Positions 53,784-62,403 of a stretch of 64,000 nt of DNA are shown in pieces. Each line of letters begins with the position of its first letter. Within the stretch, counting starts at the first letter, position 1. A program made the translations under genes and the position numbers. Source of the stretch: Candidatus Scybalocola faecigallinarum. GTDB taxonomy: Bacteria; Bacillota; Clostridia; Lachnospirales; Lachnospiraceae. The notes beneath the pieces are model-generated. The model made no database searches. It worked only from the letters and a program-made list of their open reading frames with translations, and had not been told where the DNA came from. The stretch covers positions 1 to 64,000 of the forward strand of contig DVIT01000056.1 in the NCBI GenBank assembly GCA_018711005.1. The letters are read 5' to 3'.

Positions 53784-53955
53784 GTTATTTCCCTCTCCAT
53801 CTTCTGTCTTATTATTCGTCTGCGGCTCTCTAAGTGGCGCGACAACAGTAAATGCTCAGGCCTGAAGTGTTCACAGCAAAGGCCGCCGCATCACAGAGGA
53901 CGGGCAGCCTTTTGAGACTTCTTTTATTATAATTCATACACATAAAATTGCAATA
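53784..53955. other. Short gap between MATE and ABC-2 permease genes
   Basis: No gene. The centre has GC-rich inverted-repeat-like sequence near 53850-53915, including AGTGTTCACAGCAAAGGCCG, which resembles 56030-56050 (GTGCTCACAGCAAA). Confidence 0.4.
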
Positions 53956-54585
53956 CTATAATTCTTTTTGCTTGTAAAACTTTAAACAGAACAGGTAGGC
54001 GATCAGGATCACGGCAAAAGCTGCTGCTGCGCCAAGCGGAATAAAAATATGGGGATCTGCGATTTCCAGCAAGTGTCCCAGGTCAATCCCCATCTTTGGA
54101 AGGGTAAGGACAGCAATGGCAGGAATGAAAATCAGGGCGATCATAAAGATCCTGGCCCGTTCGCTTCCCATTTTCATGATCAGCGCCAAAAACACGCTGG
54201 CATAGACTAATCCTCCGGTGCTGGTAATCAGGGCGTAATCCACGTTTTCCAGCAGCGGAGCGCTGTGGATCAGATTATCCAGGGAAATGCCCACAAGTCC
54301 AAAAATAAGGGCCGCAAGAACCAGCAAGAACACAAAGGCAAATTTGGCATTGACGTAATCTTTCCTCCGTACCGGCAGTGTATTAACATAAAGGTCCCAC
54401 TGACACTGATCATTGTAATAAAAAATATTCATTGGAAGGATCGCCGCAAAAATCATAAGAAAAGTAACCAGGGACCAGGCGGAATGATTGGCAATGCCGA
54501 TCACTAAATAGACAACAGCAATCCCGGCGCCCAGAGCCAGCTGCTTACGCATCATATAAAAATCAGTCAGTAATATTCCTGTCAT
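53956..54585 (-). CDS. ABC-2 type permease
   Basis: This 209-residue protein has six membrane segments and fits the small ABC-2 permease group found next to GntR regulators. FYYNDQCQWDLYVNTLPVRRKDYVNAKF near residue 54 is the conserved cytoplasmic loop of that group. Its start overlaps the ATPase stop (ATGA). Together with the ATPase it forms an exporter of unknown substrate. Confidence 0.9.
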   Translation of the reverse strand: MTGILLTDFYMMRKQLALGAGIAVVYLVIGIANHSAWSLVTFLMIFAAILPMNIFYYNDQCQWDLYVNTLPVRRKDYVNAKFAFVFLLVLAALIFGLVGISLDNLIHSAPLLENVDYALITSTGGLVYASVFLALIMKMGSERARIFMIALIFIPAIAVLTLPKMGIDLGHLLEIADPHIFIPLGAAAAFAVILIAYLFCLKFYKQKEL

Positions 54586-55454
54586 TCCTGCTCCCCCTCC
54601 TTCTTATTAAAAAATACCATAATATCCTCAAGCCCGGCGCTGTCCGTTTCATATCCCGCAGGAAGTTTTTCCTTAAAGACAAGCGCTTCCACGCCAAAGG
54701 CATACCGGCGCACACCGGCAATGGCGCTTTCATCCAGCTGTTCCATCGCCTCCCGGGTTCCCCTCCAGATACCGTACCGCTCTAAAAGAATGTCCTTATT
54801 ATCGCAGAAGATCAGCCGTCCTCCATGAATAAATGCAATATAATCGCAGATTTTTTCCAGATCGCTTAAAATATGGGAGGAAATAAAAACACTGTGTTCT
54901 TCATCCTGGATAAAATCCAGCAGTAGATCCAGCATCTCATCCCGCACCACCGGATCCATACCGCTGGTGGCTTCGTCCAGAACCAAAAGCTTCGTATCAT
55001 GGCATAAAGCCACGCCCATGGTCAGCTTCATGCGCATTCCCCGGGAAAATTCTTTGATCCTCCGGTCTGTTGGCACATGGTACTTCTTTATAAATTTTGC
55101 AAATCGCTGATCATCCCATGTTTTATAAAAACGCTTCATCACTGTCCGGATATTTTGAACCGTTAATTCTCCCGGAAAATGACTTTCATCTAAGACAACC
55201 CCTAAATGCTCCCGGACATTTTCATCCATTTGTGTGCTGTCACAGCCCAGCATATAAAGCTTGCCCGAGTCCGCCCGGATCAGATCCAGCATCAGCTTGA
55301 TGGTTGTTGTCTTGCCCGCGCCGTTTTCACCGATAAAGCCCATAATGCACCCTTTGGGCAGCGCAAAACTAATATTATCCAGCGTAAAGCTTTTATAATG
55401 CTTTGTTACATGGTCGCAGACCATGGCATATTCTAAAATTTCATGCTCATCCAT
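54582..55454 (-). CDS. ABC transporter ATP-binding protein, YtrB-like
   Basis: This 290-residue ATPase pairs with the downstream ABC-2 permease. Walker A is GENGAGKTTTIKL near residue 41, the signature FSRGMRMKLTMGVAL is a usual variant for this group, and Walker B is LLVLDEATSGMDP. A C-terminal extension of about 70 residues follows. It lies 6 bp after the GntR gene, and the arrangement GntR-ATPase-permease matches the ytr type, which responds to cell-wall-active compounds in Bacillus. Confidence 0.92.
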   Translation of the reverse strand: MDEHEILEYAMVCDHVTKHYKSFTLDNISFALPKGCIMGFIGENGAGKTTTIKLMLDLIRADSGKLYMLGCDSTQMDENVREHLGVVLDESHFPGELTVQNIRTVMKRFYKTWDDQRFAKFIKKYHVPTDRRIKEFSRGMRMKLTMGVALCHDTKLLVLDEATSGMDPVVRDEMLDLLLDFIQDEEHSVFISSHILSDLEKICDYIAFIHGGRLIFCDNKDILLERYGIWRGTREAMEQLDESAIAGVRRYAFGVEALVFKEKLPAGYETDSAGLEDIMVFFNKKEGEQE

Positions 55455-55460
55455 ACTTTT

Positions 55461-55847
55461 TCACCTTACCTCATCCCCATACAGCAGTGCCAGGATTTCT
55501 GTCAGTTCCTCCAGGGAAATGCCCATGGCCCTGGCTTTTCGGGCCGCCAAGGATAAATGCTCCTCCACTTCCTTTTGCTGCTGTTCCCGGATCATATCCA
55601 TATTCTGCCGGGCCACAAAGCTTCCTTTTCCGGTATAGGAAACAATGAACCCCTCTCGTTCCAGTTCTTCGTAGGCCCGCTTTGTGGTGATCACACTGAT
55701 CCTCAGCTCCTTTGCCAAAAGACGCATCGACGGCAGGGCATCTCCCTGCTGCAATTTCCCGGAAAGGATCATATTTTTTATCTGAGTAACAATCTGCTCA
55801 TAAATCGGCTGGCCACCGGAATTACTAATGACAATGTTCATGTTCAA
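55461..55847 (-). CDS. GntR/YtrA-family transcriptional regulator
   Basis: The 128-residue protein has the GntR winged-helix (QPIYEQIVTQIKNMILSGKLQQGDALPSMRLLAKELRISVITTKRAYEELEREGFI) and a short helical tail typical of the YtrA subfamily, with no ligand domain. It is the first gene of an operon with the ABC ATPase and permease. It probably represses its own promoter through the palindrome at 55939-55984. GGAGAG lies 6 nt before the ATG. Confidence 0.93.
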   Translation of the reverse strand: MNMNIVISNSGGQPIYEQIVTQIKNMILSGKLQQGDALPSMRLLAKELRISVITTKRAYEELEREGFIVSYTGKGSFVARQNMDMIREQQQKEVEEHLSLAARKARAMGISLEELTEILALLYGDEVR

Positions 55848-55938
55848 CTCTCCATTCTGCCAACGGGCAAAAGCCGGAGAAAGCCCTGCCGTCAGTAAAA
55901 AAACGTATATACGCCGGCAAAACTGCCGTACAATCTAT

Positions 55939-55993
55939 GTGTACATCATATATTGTATATATGCATTATATACAATATGTACACCATTGTCAA
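55939..55993 (-). promoter_or_regulatory. Consensus promoter inside a GTGTACAT palindrome (YtrA-type operator)
   Basis: On the minus strand the promoter is perfect: TTGACA (55988-55993), 17 bp, TATAAT (55965-55970). A dyad covers it: outer arms GTGTACAT (55939-55946) and ATGTACAC (55977-55984), inner arms ATTGTATATA/TATATACAAT. The GTGTAC core fits YtrA-family operators. Confidence 0.8.
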
Positions 55994-56102
55994 TATTCAA
56001 TTTAAAAAGAGCACTACGCGCCGCGCGATGTGCTCACAGCAAAAAGCTGCCGGGGATCATCTGCGGTTATTGGCAGAGGATCGGCCCGACAGCCTGTGGG
56101 TT
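55994..56102. other. Intergenic region with no supported feature
   Basis: Downstream of the oligopeptide operon there is a GC-rich stretch (56020-56100) with imperfect inverted repeats, including GGCCCGACAGCCTGTGGG. It may end the operon but shows no T-tract. Confidence 0.35.
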
Positions 56103-57851
56103 TTATATAGATTTTGAGTCTGCGCGGAAGCACCGTACCAGATGGGGACGGTCCGTACCTACATCGATACTTTCCGGGGCCTGATGGGCACAGCGCTCCA
56201 TGGCGCAGGCACAGCGGGAATAAAACGGACAGCCGGTTCCGGTGTCTGTGCTGTCTTCAATATCCTGTCCGATGCTTTCCTCCTCTGGCTGCTCATCCTT
56301 TGAAGCTCCATCGGAAAGTACCGATTCAAAGAGCATCCGGGTATAGGGATGACATGGGTTTTTATAAATCTCATCCACATCTGCCATTTCCACGATCCTT
56401 CCCAGATAAATGACAGCCACCCGGTGGCATATATGGCGTACAATGTTCAGATCATGGGAAATAAACAAAATCGTCAAATGCCGTTTTTTATGAATATCCA
56501 AAAGCAGCTCCAGAATCTGAGACTGGACGGTTACATCCAGGGCTGAAACCGGTTCATCTGCCACAAGAGGCCGGGAATCCATCAAAAGCGCCGTACCAAT
56601 ACTAATACGCTGGCGCTGGCCGCCGGACAGCTCATGGGGATACCGGTCATAAAATGACGGATCAAGTCCAATATTTTCCAGCATTTCACTGACCATCTGC
56701 TTTCTCCGGGCTTTATCCCGTATTCCCCGGACTCTTAAAGGCTCGGACATGATCCATCCGATCTTCCTTGCCGGATTTAGGGAACCAAAAGGATCCTGAA
56801 AAACCATCTGGGGATGTACCGCTTTATCCATGGCCATTGTCCCTGTAAAATCCCGGTTCAGGCCCACAATAGTCTTGGCCAGGGTGGATTTTCCGCAGCC
56901 GCTTTCCCCGACGATCCCCATAAGCTCTCCTTCATATACCTGGAGGCTCAGATCCTTAACAACACGGCGGCGCCCCTTTTTCTTAAAAAAGCCCCCCATC
57001 TCCTCCCGGTAAAATACGTCCAGATGATCCATAGAAAGGATGGGCTGGTCTTCCGAAACCCGGGTCGTATTGTCCGGGATGGATGCCACTAAGGTTTTTG
57101 TATATTCATGCTGCGGATGCTTTAACACATCTTCTACCCTGCCCCGCTCCACGATCACGCCATTGTACATAACGATCACGTTCTGGCACAATTCGCGGAT
57201 CACGTTCAGGTCATGGGAAATAAATAAAATAGACACGCCCCGCTCTTTATGGAGCTTTTTTAAAAGCTTTAAGATCTGCCCCTGCACAATAACATCCAGA
57301 GCAGTGGTCGGCTCATCGGCAATCAGCAGTTTAGGCGAACAGATCATAGCCTGGGCAATCATCACCCTCTGACGCATACCGCCGGACAGTTCATGGGGAT
57401 ACTTGTTTAATAATCCCTCCGGATCCGAAAGTCCCACATCGGTCAAAGCCCGGATCACATTTTGCCGGATCTCATCCCGCCCCATCTTTGTATGAAGCTT
57501 CAGGCTTTCCCCTACCTGGGCGCCGATCTTCATTACCGGATTTAATGATGTCATCGGCTCCTGAAAAATCATGGACATTTTATTGCCTGAAAGAAGGCTT
57601 CGCTCATTTTTATCCAGATTTAAAATACTCCTGCCCTCAAACGCCACATTTCCGCTAAGGACACGGGCCTGAGGCGGCAAAAGTCCCATGGCTGCCAGAG
57701 CAGTCATAGACTTGCCGGAGCCGGATTCCCCCACAACGCCGAGGATTTCTCCCTGGGCTATGGAAAAGGAAATATCGTCCACCACTTTATGCATTTCTCC
57801 GTTATCTTCAAAGCCAATCGTCAGATGGCTTACATCAAATAATGTATCCAT
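56103..57851 (-). CDS. Oligopeptide/dipeptide ABC importer, fused double ATPase
   Basis: This 582-residue protein contains two ATPase domains, equivalent to DppD and DppF fused. The first has GESGSGKSMTALAAMG near residue 43, signature LSGGMRQRVMIA and IADEPTTALDVI. The second has GESGCGKSTLAKT near 322, signature LSGGQRQRISIG and VADEPVSALDVT. A C-terminal oligopeptide-ABC cysteine motif appears as GCPFYSRCACAMERC. Fused forms such as GsiA are known. It is the last gene of a four-gene operon, with a GGAGGG ribosome-binding site. Confidence 0.94.
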   Translation of the reverse strand: MDTLFDVSHLTIGFEDNGEMHKVVDDISFSIAQGEILGVVGESGSGKSMTALAAMGLLPPQARVLSGNVAFEGRSILNLDKNERSLLSGNKMSMIFQEPMTSLNPVMKIGAQVGESLKLHTKMGRDEIRQNVIRALTDVGLSDPEGLLNKYPHELSGGMRQRVMIAQAMICSPKLLIADEPTTALDVIVQGQILKLLKKLHKERGVSILFISHDLNVIRELCQNVIVMYNGVIVERGRVEDVLKHPQHEYTKTLVASIPDNTTRVSEDQPILSMDHLDVFYREEMGGFFKKKGRRRVVKDLSLQVYEGELMGIVGESGCGKSTLAKTIVGLNRDFTGTMAMDKAVHPQMVFQDPFGSLNPARKIGWIMSEPLRVRGIRDKARRKQMVSEMLENIGLDPSFYDRYPHELSGGQRQRISIGTALLMDSRPLVADEPVSALDVTVQSQILELLLDIHKKRHLTILFISHDLNIVRHICHRVAVIYLGRIVEMADVDEIYKNPCHPYTRMLFESVLSDGASKDEQPEEESIGQDIEDSTDTGTGCPFYSRCACAMERCAHQAPESIDVGTDRPHLVRCFRADSKSI

Positions 57852-57861
57852 GACGGCCCTC

Positions 57862-58680
57862 CTAACGCTTCCAGGCTCTAAGGCCTTCGCTGATCATGCT
57901 AAATCCCAAAATGATCAAAATAATAGCCACCCCCGGCGCCAATGCGTACCAGGGCGTATTCAGCAAATAGGACTGGGCCTCTGAAAGCATACGGCCCAGG
58001 CTTGGCAGCGGCGGCTGTACACCCAGACCCAGATAGCTCATACTGGCCTCTGCCAGCACTGCATTATTAAAGCCAATGGCAGCGGATGTAAGCATACTTA
58101 CCAGCGTATTTGGCAGAATATGGGAAAACATAATGCGAAAAGGCCCGATTCCCATAACCTTTGCACTTTTTACAAAATCCAGCTCCTTGCACCGGATCAT
58201 CTCACTGCGTACAATACGGGCAAAGCTTGGAATAAATAAAATACCTAAGGCCAGGATCACGTTCAGCGTCCCCGGCCCGAGAAAGCTAATAAAAATCAAA
58301 GCCAGCAAAACACTTGGGAAGGACAGCAAAATATCATTAATGCGCATAATGATCTCGTCGATCCATCCGCCAAAATATCCCGTCAGGGCTCCGATGATCG
58401 TTCCCAGGACCGCACCCATAAGCACTGTGCAAATGGCTACAAAAAAGGTCATGCCGCTGCCATTCATAACACGGCTTAAAATATCCCGCCCGAAATTATC
58501 CGTTCCCAGGGGATGGGCAAGGCAAGGCGCCAAATTTACACTGGTGGGATCCATCTGGGTCACAGGATAGGGCGTCCAAAACTGGCCTATAATGGCCACT
58601 GCCAGGAAAAAGCCCGTCAGGCACAATCCAATGATCAAGTTATAATTTCTTTTCTTTTTTCCGGAAATCTTCATGGTCAA
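57862..58680 (-). CDS. Oligopeptide ABC importer permease, DppC/OppC-like
   Basis: The 272-residue permease has an N-terminal helix, then LAPCLAHPLGTDNFGRDILSRVMNGS near residue 45, which is the OppC/DppC hallmark, five further membrane segments, and the EAA-type coupling loop FVKSAKVMGIGPFRIMFSHILPN near 175. It is encoded between the B permease and the fused ATPase, with 10 and 15 bp gaps. Confidence 0.94.
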   Translation of the reverse strand: MTMKISGKKKRNYNLIIGLCLTGFFLAVAIIGQFWTPYPVTQMDPTSVNLAPCLAHPLGTDNFGRDILSRVMNGSGMTFFVAICTVLMGAVLGTIIGALTGYFGGWIDEIIMRINDILLSFPSVLLALIFISFLGPGTLNVILALGILFIPSFARIVRSEMIRCKELDFVKSAKVMGIGPFRIMFSHILPNTLVSMLTSAAIGFNNAVLAEASMSYLGLGVQPPLPSLGRMLSEAQSYLLNTPWYALAPGVAIILIILGFSMISEGLRAWKR

Positions 58681-58695
58681 TGCCTCCTGCTCCTC

Positions 58696-59637
58696 TTACG
58701 CCTTTACCCTTGGGTCAACCAGGCGGTACAAAATATCCACCACAAAATTGACGATCACCACAATGGCGGTAATATAAGTAACGATCGCCTGGACAACCGG
58801 ATAATCCCTGGCAGAAATGGATGTGATCAGCAGCTGTCCCATTCCCGGGATACCAAAAACCTGCTCCACAATAATACTTCCTGCCATGATCTCTGCAATG
58901 ACCATAGCGATAAATGTAATAACCGGTATGAGGGCATTGCGCAAAATATGCACATATAAGACACGGCCTTCCCGGTTTCCCTTACTGAAAGCTGTGCGCA
59001 CATAGTCCTTAGGCATCTCGCTTAAAATCGAGTTTCTTAAAAACTTTACCACCATGGCGATCTTGGGCAGCGCCACCGCAATGGCCGGAAAAATCAAATA
59101 GGACACGCAGCCCCAAAAGCTTACCGACGGATCCACAAAGGCGCCCGGCTGAAACCATGCCAGGATCAATCCGAAAATATAGGTCAGCAAAATCCCCAGG
59201 AAAAATGCCGGAACCGCCATAGTTATCTGGCTTAACTGATTGATCAGTGTATCCAGCCATTTTCCTGCATACCGGGCGCTTAAGATGCCCAGAGGAATGG
59301 AAACAACTACAATGATCACCAGCGACAGCACCGCAAGGATCGCCGTTACCGGCAGCCGGTCCGCCAAAAGGGAGGCTACTGTAGATGTATCATATTGATA
59401 GGAATCTCCGAAATCGCCCCTGATCGCTCCCCGCAGCCAGTTGACATAACGCTGAGGCAAGGGATCATTAAGTCCCATCTCCTCCCGAAGGGCCTCTACC
59501 TGCTCCGGCGTGGCATTTGTGCCAAGCCGGGCAGCGGCAGCATCTCCCGGGATCACCGAAAATGCCGTAAATGTTATTAAAGTTATAAACAATAATGTAA
59601 TAATGAGAGTTATCAGCTTTTTAATGATATATTTCAT
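58696..59637 (-). CDS. Oligopeptide ABC importer permease, DppB/OppB-like
   Basis: This 313-residue permease begins MKYIIKKLITLIITLLFITLITFTAFSVIPGD, the usual DppB start, followed by EALREEMGLNDPLPQRYVNWLRGAIRGDFGDSYQY. It has six membrane helices and the EAA loop region DYVRTAFSKGNREGRVLYVHILRNALIPV. It starts 2 bp after the substrate-binding gene ends. With DppC it forms the channel. Confidence 0.94.
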   Translation of the reverse strand: MKYIIKKLITLIITLLFITLITFTAFSVIPGDAAAARLGTNATPEQVEALREEMGLNDPLPQRYVNWLRGAIRGDFGDSYQYDTSTVASLLADRLPVTAILAVLSLVIIVVVSIPLGILSARYAGKWLDTLINQLSQITMAVPAFFLGILLTYIFGLILAWFQPGAFVDPSVSFWGCVSYLIFPAIAVALPKIAMVVKFLRNSILSEMPKDYVRTAFSKGNREGRVLYVHILRNALIPVITFIAMVIAEIMAGSIIVEQVFGIPGMGQLLITSISARDYPVVQAIVTYITAIVVIVNFVVDILYRLVDPRVKA

Positions 59638-59639
59638 TG

Positions 59640-61211
59640 CTATTCGCCTTTTACATAAACGGTGGACATATCCCAGGCAGCTGTAGGATAAAAGCTGTAG
59701 CCGCCAAACTTTGCGTTCATGGCTACAAAATCCGCCGGATCTTCAATATAAACCGAAGCAGCGTTTTCAGCCAGATTCATCTGGAGCTGTTTATAAAGAT
59801 CTGCCTTTTCCTGAGTGTCTACCGCTGCAAGCGCCTGCTCTAAAATACTGTCATATTCTTCATTCGAATAGTTGGCAATATTATTGGACGCATCTGTTGC
59901 ATACTTTTGCAGCCAGTCGCTTGGCGCCAAAGTGCCGTCAAAGCCAATGACCGTGGCCTGATAGTTGCGGTTTGTATATACATCTTCCAGCCATGTACTC
60001 CACTCTACCTGCTCAATGGTGGCATTAATGCCTACAGCCTTCAACTGTTCTACAATGATCTGGGCCGTATCCACATGCTGAGAGTAAGAGCTTGGCACAG
60101 TGATCACCAGATCAAAGCCATTGCCATAGCCAGCCTCTGTAAGCAGCTCTTTTGCTTTATTTACATCATACGTATAAACACTTTCTGCTCCGGCCTCATA
60201 CCATGTTTCCAGCGACGGGATCATATGAGAACCGATAATATGGCTCTTGCCGTCAAACAAAAAGCTGTTGATGGCATCCCGGTCTATGGCATAGCACAAA
60301 GCCTGGCGGACGCGCACATCCGATAAAGGCTCATAGTCATTATTTAAAAACATGGCATGGACCAAATTCATATTTCCTTCCACAATATCAAACTGATCGC
60401 CCAGCTGGGAGAGTGTCTGGACCTGTGCTGTGGTCAGATAGTTCATAATATCAATGGTTCCTGCCTGAAGCTGGGTAAATGCCGTATCGGTATCGGCAAC
60501 AAATTTAAACTGTACCTCATCCAGATAAGGTACGCCATCCTGCCAATAATTTTCATTTTTCGCCAGGGTCAGATTCTGGCCCGGTGTATAGGACACGTAT
60601 TTAAACGGGCCTGTCCCAATAGGATTACCTGCCGGATCTTCATTAGACGCCGGAATGATGGCCAATGTCAGATTTGCCAAAAACTCTGAATTGCCTTCCT
60701 TCAGATACACAGCCACCGTACTGTCATCCACGATCTCCACACGGTCCAATAAATCAGAAAAAGCGGAGGATTCGCCCTGAATCTCCGCATAACGTTCGAT
60801 GGAATATTTAACATCTTCTGCTGTCACAGTGCTTCCGTCATGGAAGGTAACGCCATCTCTTAATGCGAACGTATAGGTTGTTGCATCATCTGAAATGGTG
60901 TAATCACTGGCAACTGCCGGCTCAAGATCGCCGGTCGTTGTGGGCTTTACCAAGCCCTCATACATATTAAATACCACACTCCGAGTTCCTGCATCCGTTA
61001 TCTGGTGGGGGTCAAGACTTACCAGGTCCTGTGTCATTCCAAAAACAACACTTCCGCCTGTGGTTGGTGTGCCTTCTGAAGAAGTATTAGCATCTGTTGA
61101 TGAAGTAGCCGTTGATGAATCCGTCTCCGTATTCTTGCCGCCTTGGCACGCGCAAAGTGCAGCAGATACTAAAAGTACCAGTAAACTTAAAAGAATGTTT
61201 TTCCTTTTCAT
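59640..61211 (-). CDS. Oligopeptide ABC importer substrate-binding lipoprotein
   Basis: The 523-residue protein has a lipoprotein signal peptide (LLSLLVLLVSAALCAC), a Thr/Ser linker, then a family 5 solute-binding fold with VVFGMTQDLVSLDPHQITDAGT, YTFALRDGVTFHDGSTVTAEDVKYSIERY and DVRVRQALCYAIDRDAI. It is the first gene of the operon, and ligands are probably peptides or nickel-like complexes; peptide is more likely from the overall pattern. Promoter and an inverted repeat lie upstream. Confidence 0.93.
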   Translation of the reverse strand: MKRKNILLSLLVLLVSAALCACQGGKNTETDSSTATSSTDANTSSEGTPTTGGSVVFGMTQDLVSLDPHQITDAGTRSVVFNMYEGLVKPTTTGDLEPAVASDYTISDDATTYTFALRDGVTFHDGSTVTAEDVKYSIERYAEIQGESSAFSDLLDRVEIVDDSTVAVYLKEGNSEFLANLTLAIIPASNEDPAGNPIGTGPFKYVSYTPGQNLTLAKNENYWQDGVPYLDEVQFKFVADTDTAFTQLQAGTIDIMNYLTTAQVQTLSQLGDQFDIVEGNMNLVHAMFLNNDYEPLSDVRVRQALCYAIDRDAINSFLFDGKSHIIGSHMIPSLETWYEAGAESVYTYDVNKAKELLTEAGYGNGFDLVITVPSSYSQHVDTAQIIVEQLKAVGINATIEQVEWSTWLEDVYTNRNYQATVIGFDGTLAPSDWLQKYATDASNNIANYSNEEYDSILEQALAAVDTQEKADLYKQLQMNLAENAASVYIEDPADFVAMNAKFGGYSFYPTAAWDMSTVYVKGE

Positions 61212-61266
61212 TTTGGATTACCTCTCTGATCTCTAATATTTCTCCCATTATTCTATTGTCTCATCC

Positions 61267-61310
61267 ATTGTATACGCTCAAATCTAAAAAAGCAACGTTT
61301 TTTTAGATTT
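61267..61310 (-). promoter_or_regulatory. Promoter of the oligopeptide operon with overlapping inverted repeat
   Basis: On the minus strand there is a -35 TTGCTT (61290-61295), a 17-bp spacer and a -10 TACAAT (61267-61272). A perfect 12-bp inverted repeat AAATCTAAAAAA/TTTTTTAGATTT (61280-61291, 61299-61310) covers the -35. It could be an operator; a terminator role is also possible. Confidence 0.6.
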
Positions 61311-61328
61311 ATCTTGTTTTTATTTTGC

Positions 61329-61347
61329 GACAATTTCAGCCATGCAC
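61329..61347. repeat. Dispersed 3'-flank motif, copy D
   Basis: GACAATTTCAGCCATGCAC lies beyond the terminator of the esterase gene and keeps the TTCAGCCATGCA core of the motif but lacks its CCGG part. Confidence 0.5.
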
Positions 61348-61390
61348 TAAAAGCAGATCCATATGCTGACAAATGCGCCCGGCAAGGTAA

Positions 61391-61453
61391 AAGCAAAAAG
61401 GAAAACAAAGCTCCGCCTTATAACTGTACTTAAGACGTATCTCTGTTTTCCTT
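61391..61453 (-). terminator. Terminator after the esterase gene
   Basis: A 10-bp stem AAGGAAAACA/TGTTTTCCTT (61398-61407, 61444-61453) encloses 36 nt. On the minus strand it is followed by TTTGC. The loop is large, so efficiency is uncertain. Confidence 0.6.
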
Positions 61454-61528
61454 ATTTATAAAAATATCTCCGTTCTGTCAATTTCTTTGAACTTTAAACA
61501 GAATTTGAATCAAACCCTTTTACGAACA

Positions 61529-62311
61529 TCAGATTTTTCTTTTTCCCAGTTTAGCATACCCATCCGTCCGGGGAATCCAGTCAAGGAACTGCTCAACCTG
61601 AAGATTCCAAAAACGCCACTCATGAGTATATCCAGGCAGGGAAACCCAGGTCACATCCACATGATGTTCTATCAACATGTCTTTAAATTCAACATTCAGT
61701 TTATAGAGAAAATCATCCTCGCCGCAGGAAATATATAAAGCGGGCAGTTGAGTGCCGGATACAGCTGCCTGTTTGGCAATATATGCGACATCCAGCGGTC
61801 CACCCACCAAGCCGCGGATCTCATCAGGATCTCCAACAGGCATAAAAGCACCTGAAAAGGATCCGATTGCCGCAAAGCGCTCCGGATGGGTTAATCCATG
61901 GAGGAGCGCGCCATATCCGCCCATAGAAAGACCCGCAATATATGTATGTTCCGGAAGGTCTGAAACCGGGAAATAATTGCTTACAAATTCCGGCAGCTCA
62001 ACAGACACAAATTCAAAGAAACGATCCCCCCCAGGCATATCTCTATAAAATTTATTTTCCCCGGAAAGCATAACAACAGCAATATTACGTTCTTCAGCAA
62101 ACATTTCCACATTCGTATAACCGGACCATGTTGCATGGTTGTTTCCATAGCCATGAAGCAAATATAAAACCGGATATTTATCTTTGACAACATGGGTCGC
62201 TGTCAATGACGGATCCATGGATTCCGGAATAGTTGTGCTTGGAACAACAACTGTAATATCAACAGTCCTCTGTAACACATATGAAATAACATTGCATTGA
62301 AATTTAGCCAT
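61529..62311 (-). CDS. Alpha/beta-hydrolase esterase, tributyrin/FrmB type
   Basis: This 260-residue serine hydrolase belongs to the esterase D/antigen-85 clan. It has YPVLYLLHGYGNNHATWS near residue 46, the nucleophile elbow GLSMGGYGALL near 128 (Ser), and HEWRFWNLQVEQFLDW near the end with the catalytic His. The acid is probably in SCGEDDFLY. It lacks a signal peptide. It lies downstream of two sugar-type ABC permeases and may process sugar acetates or esters; the link is by position only. Confidence 0.92.
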   Translation of the reverse strand: MAKFQCNVISYVLQRTVDITVVVPSTTIPESMDPSLTATHVVKDKYPVLYLLHGYGNNHATWSGYTNVEMFAEERNIAVVMLSGENKFYRDMPGGDRFFEFVSVELPEFVSNYFPVSDLPEHTYIAGLSMGGYGALLHGLTHPERFAAIGSFSGAFMPVGDPDEIRGLVGGPLDVAYIAKQAAVSGTQLPALYISCGEDDFLYKLNVEFKDMLIEHHVDVTWVSLPGYTHEWRFWNLQVEQFLDWIPRTDGYAKLGKRKI

Positions 62312-62403
62312 TTTAAATACTCCTCCTGCTAATTTTATTAAAATTTAATTTTGTTTTCCCCATTATACCTGCTGCATCCATTTTTGTACATAACGTACGA
62401 TAA

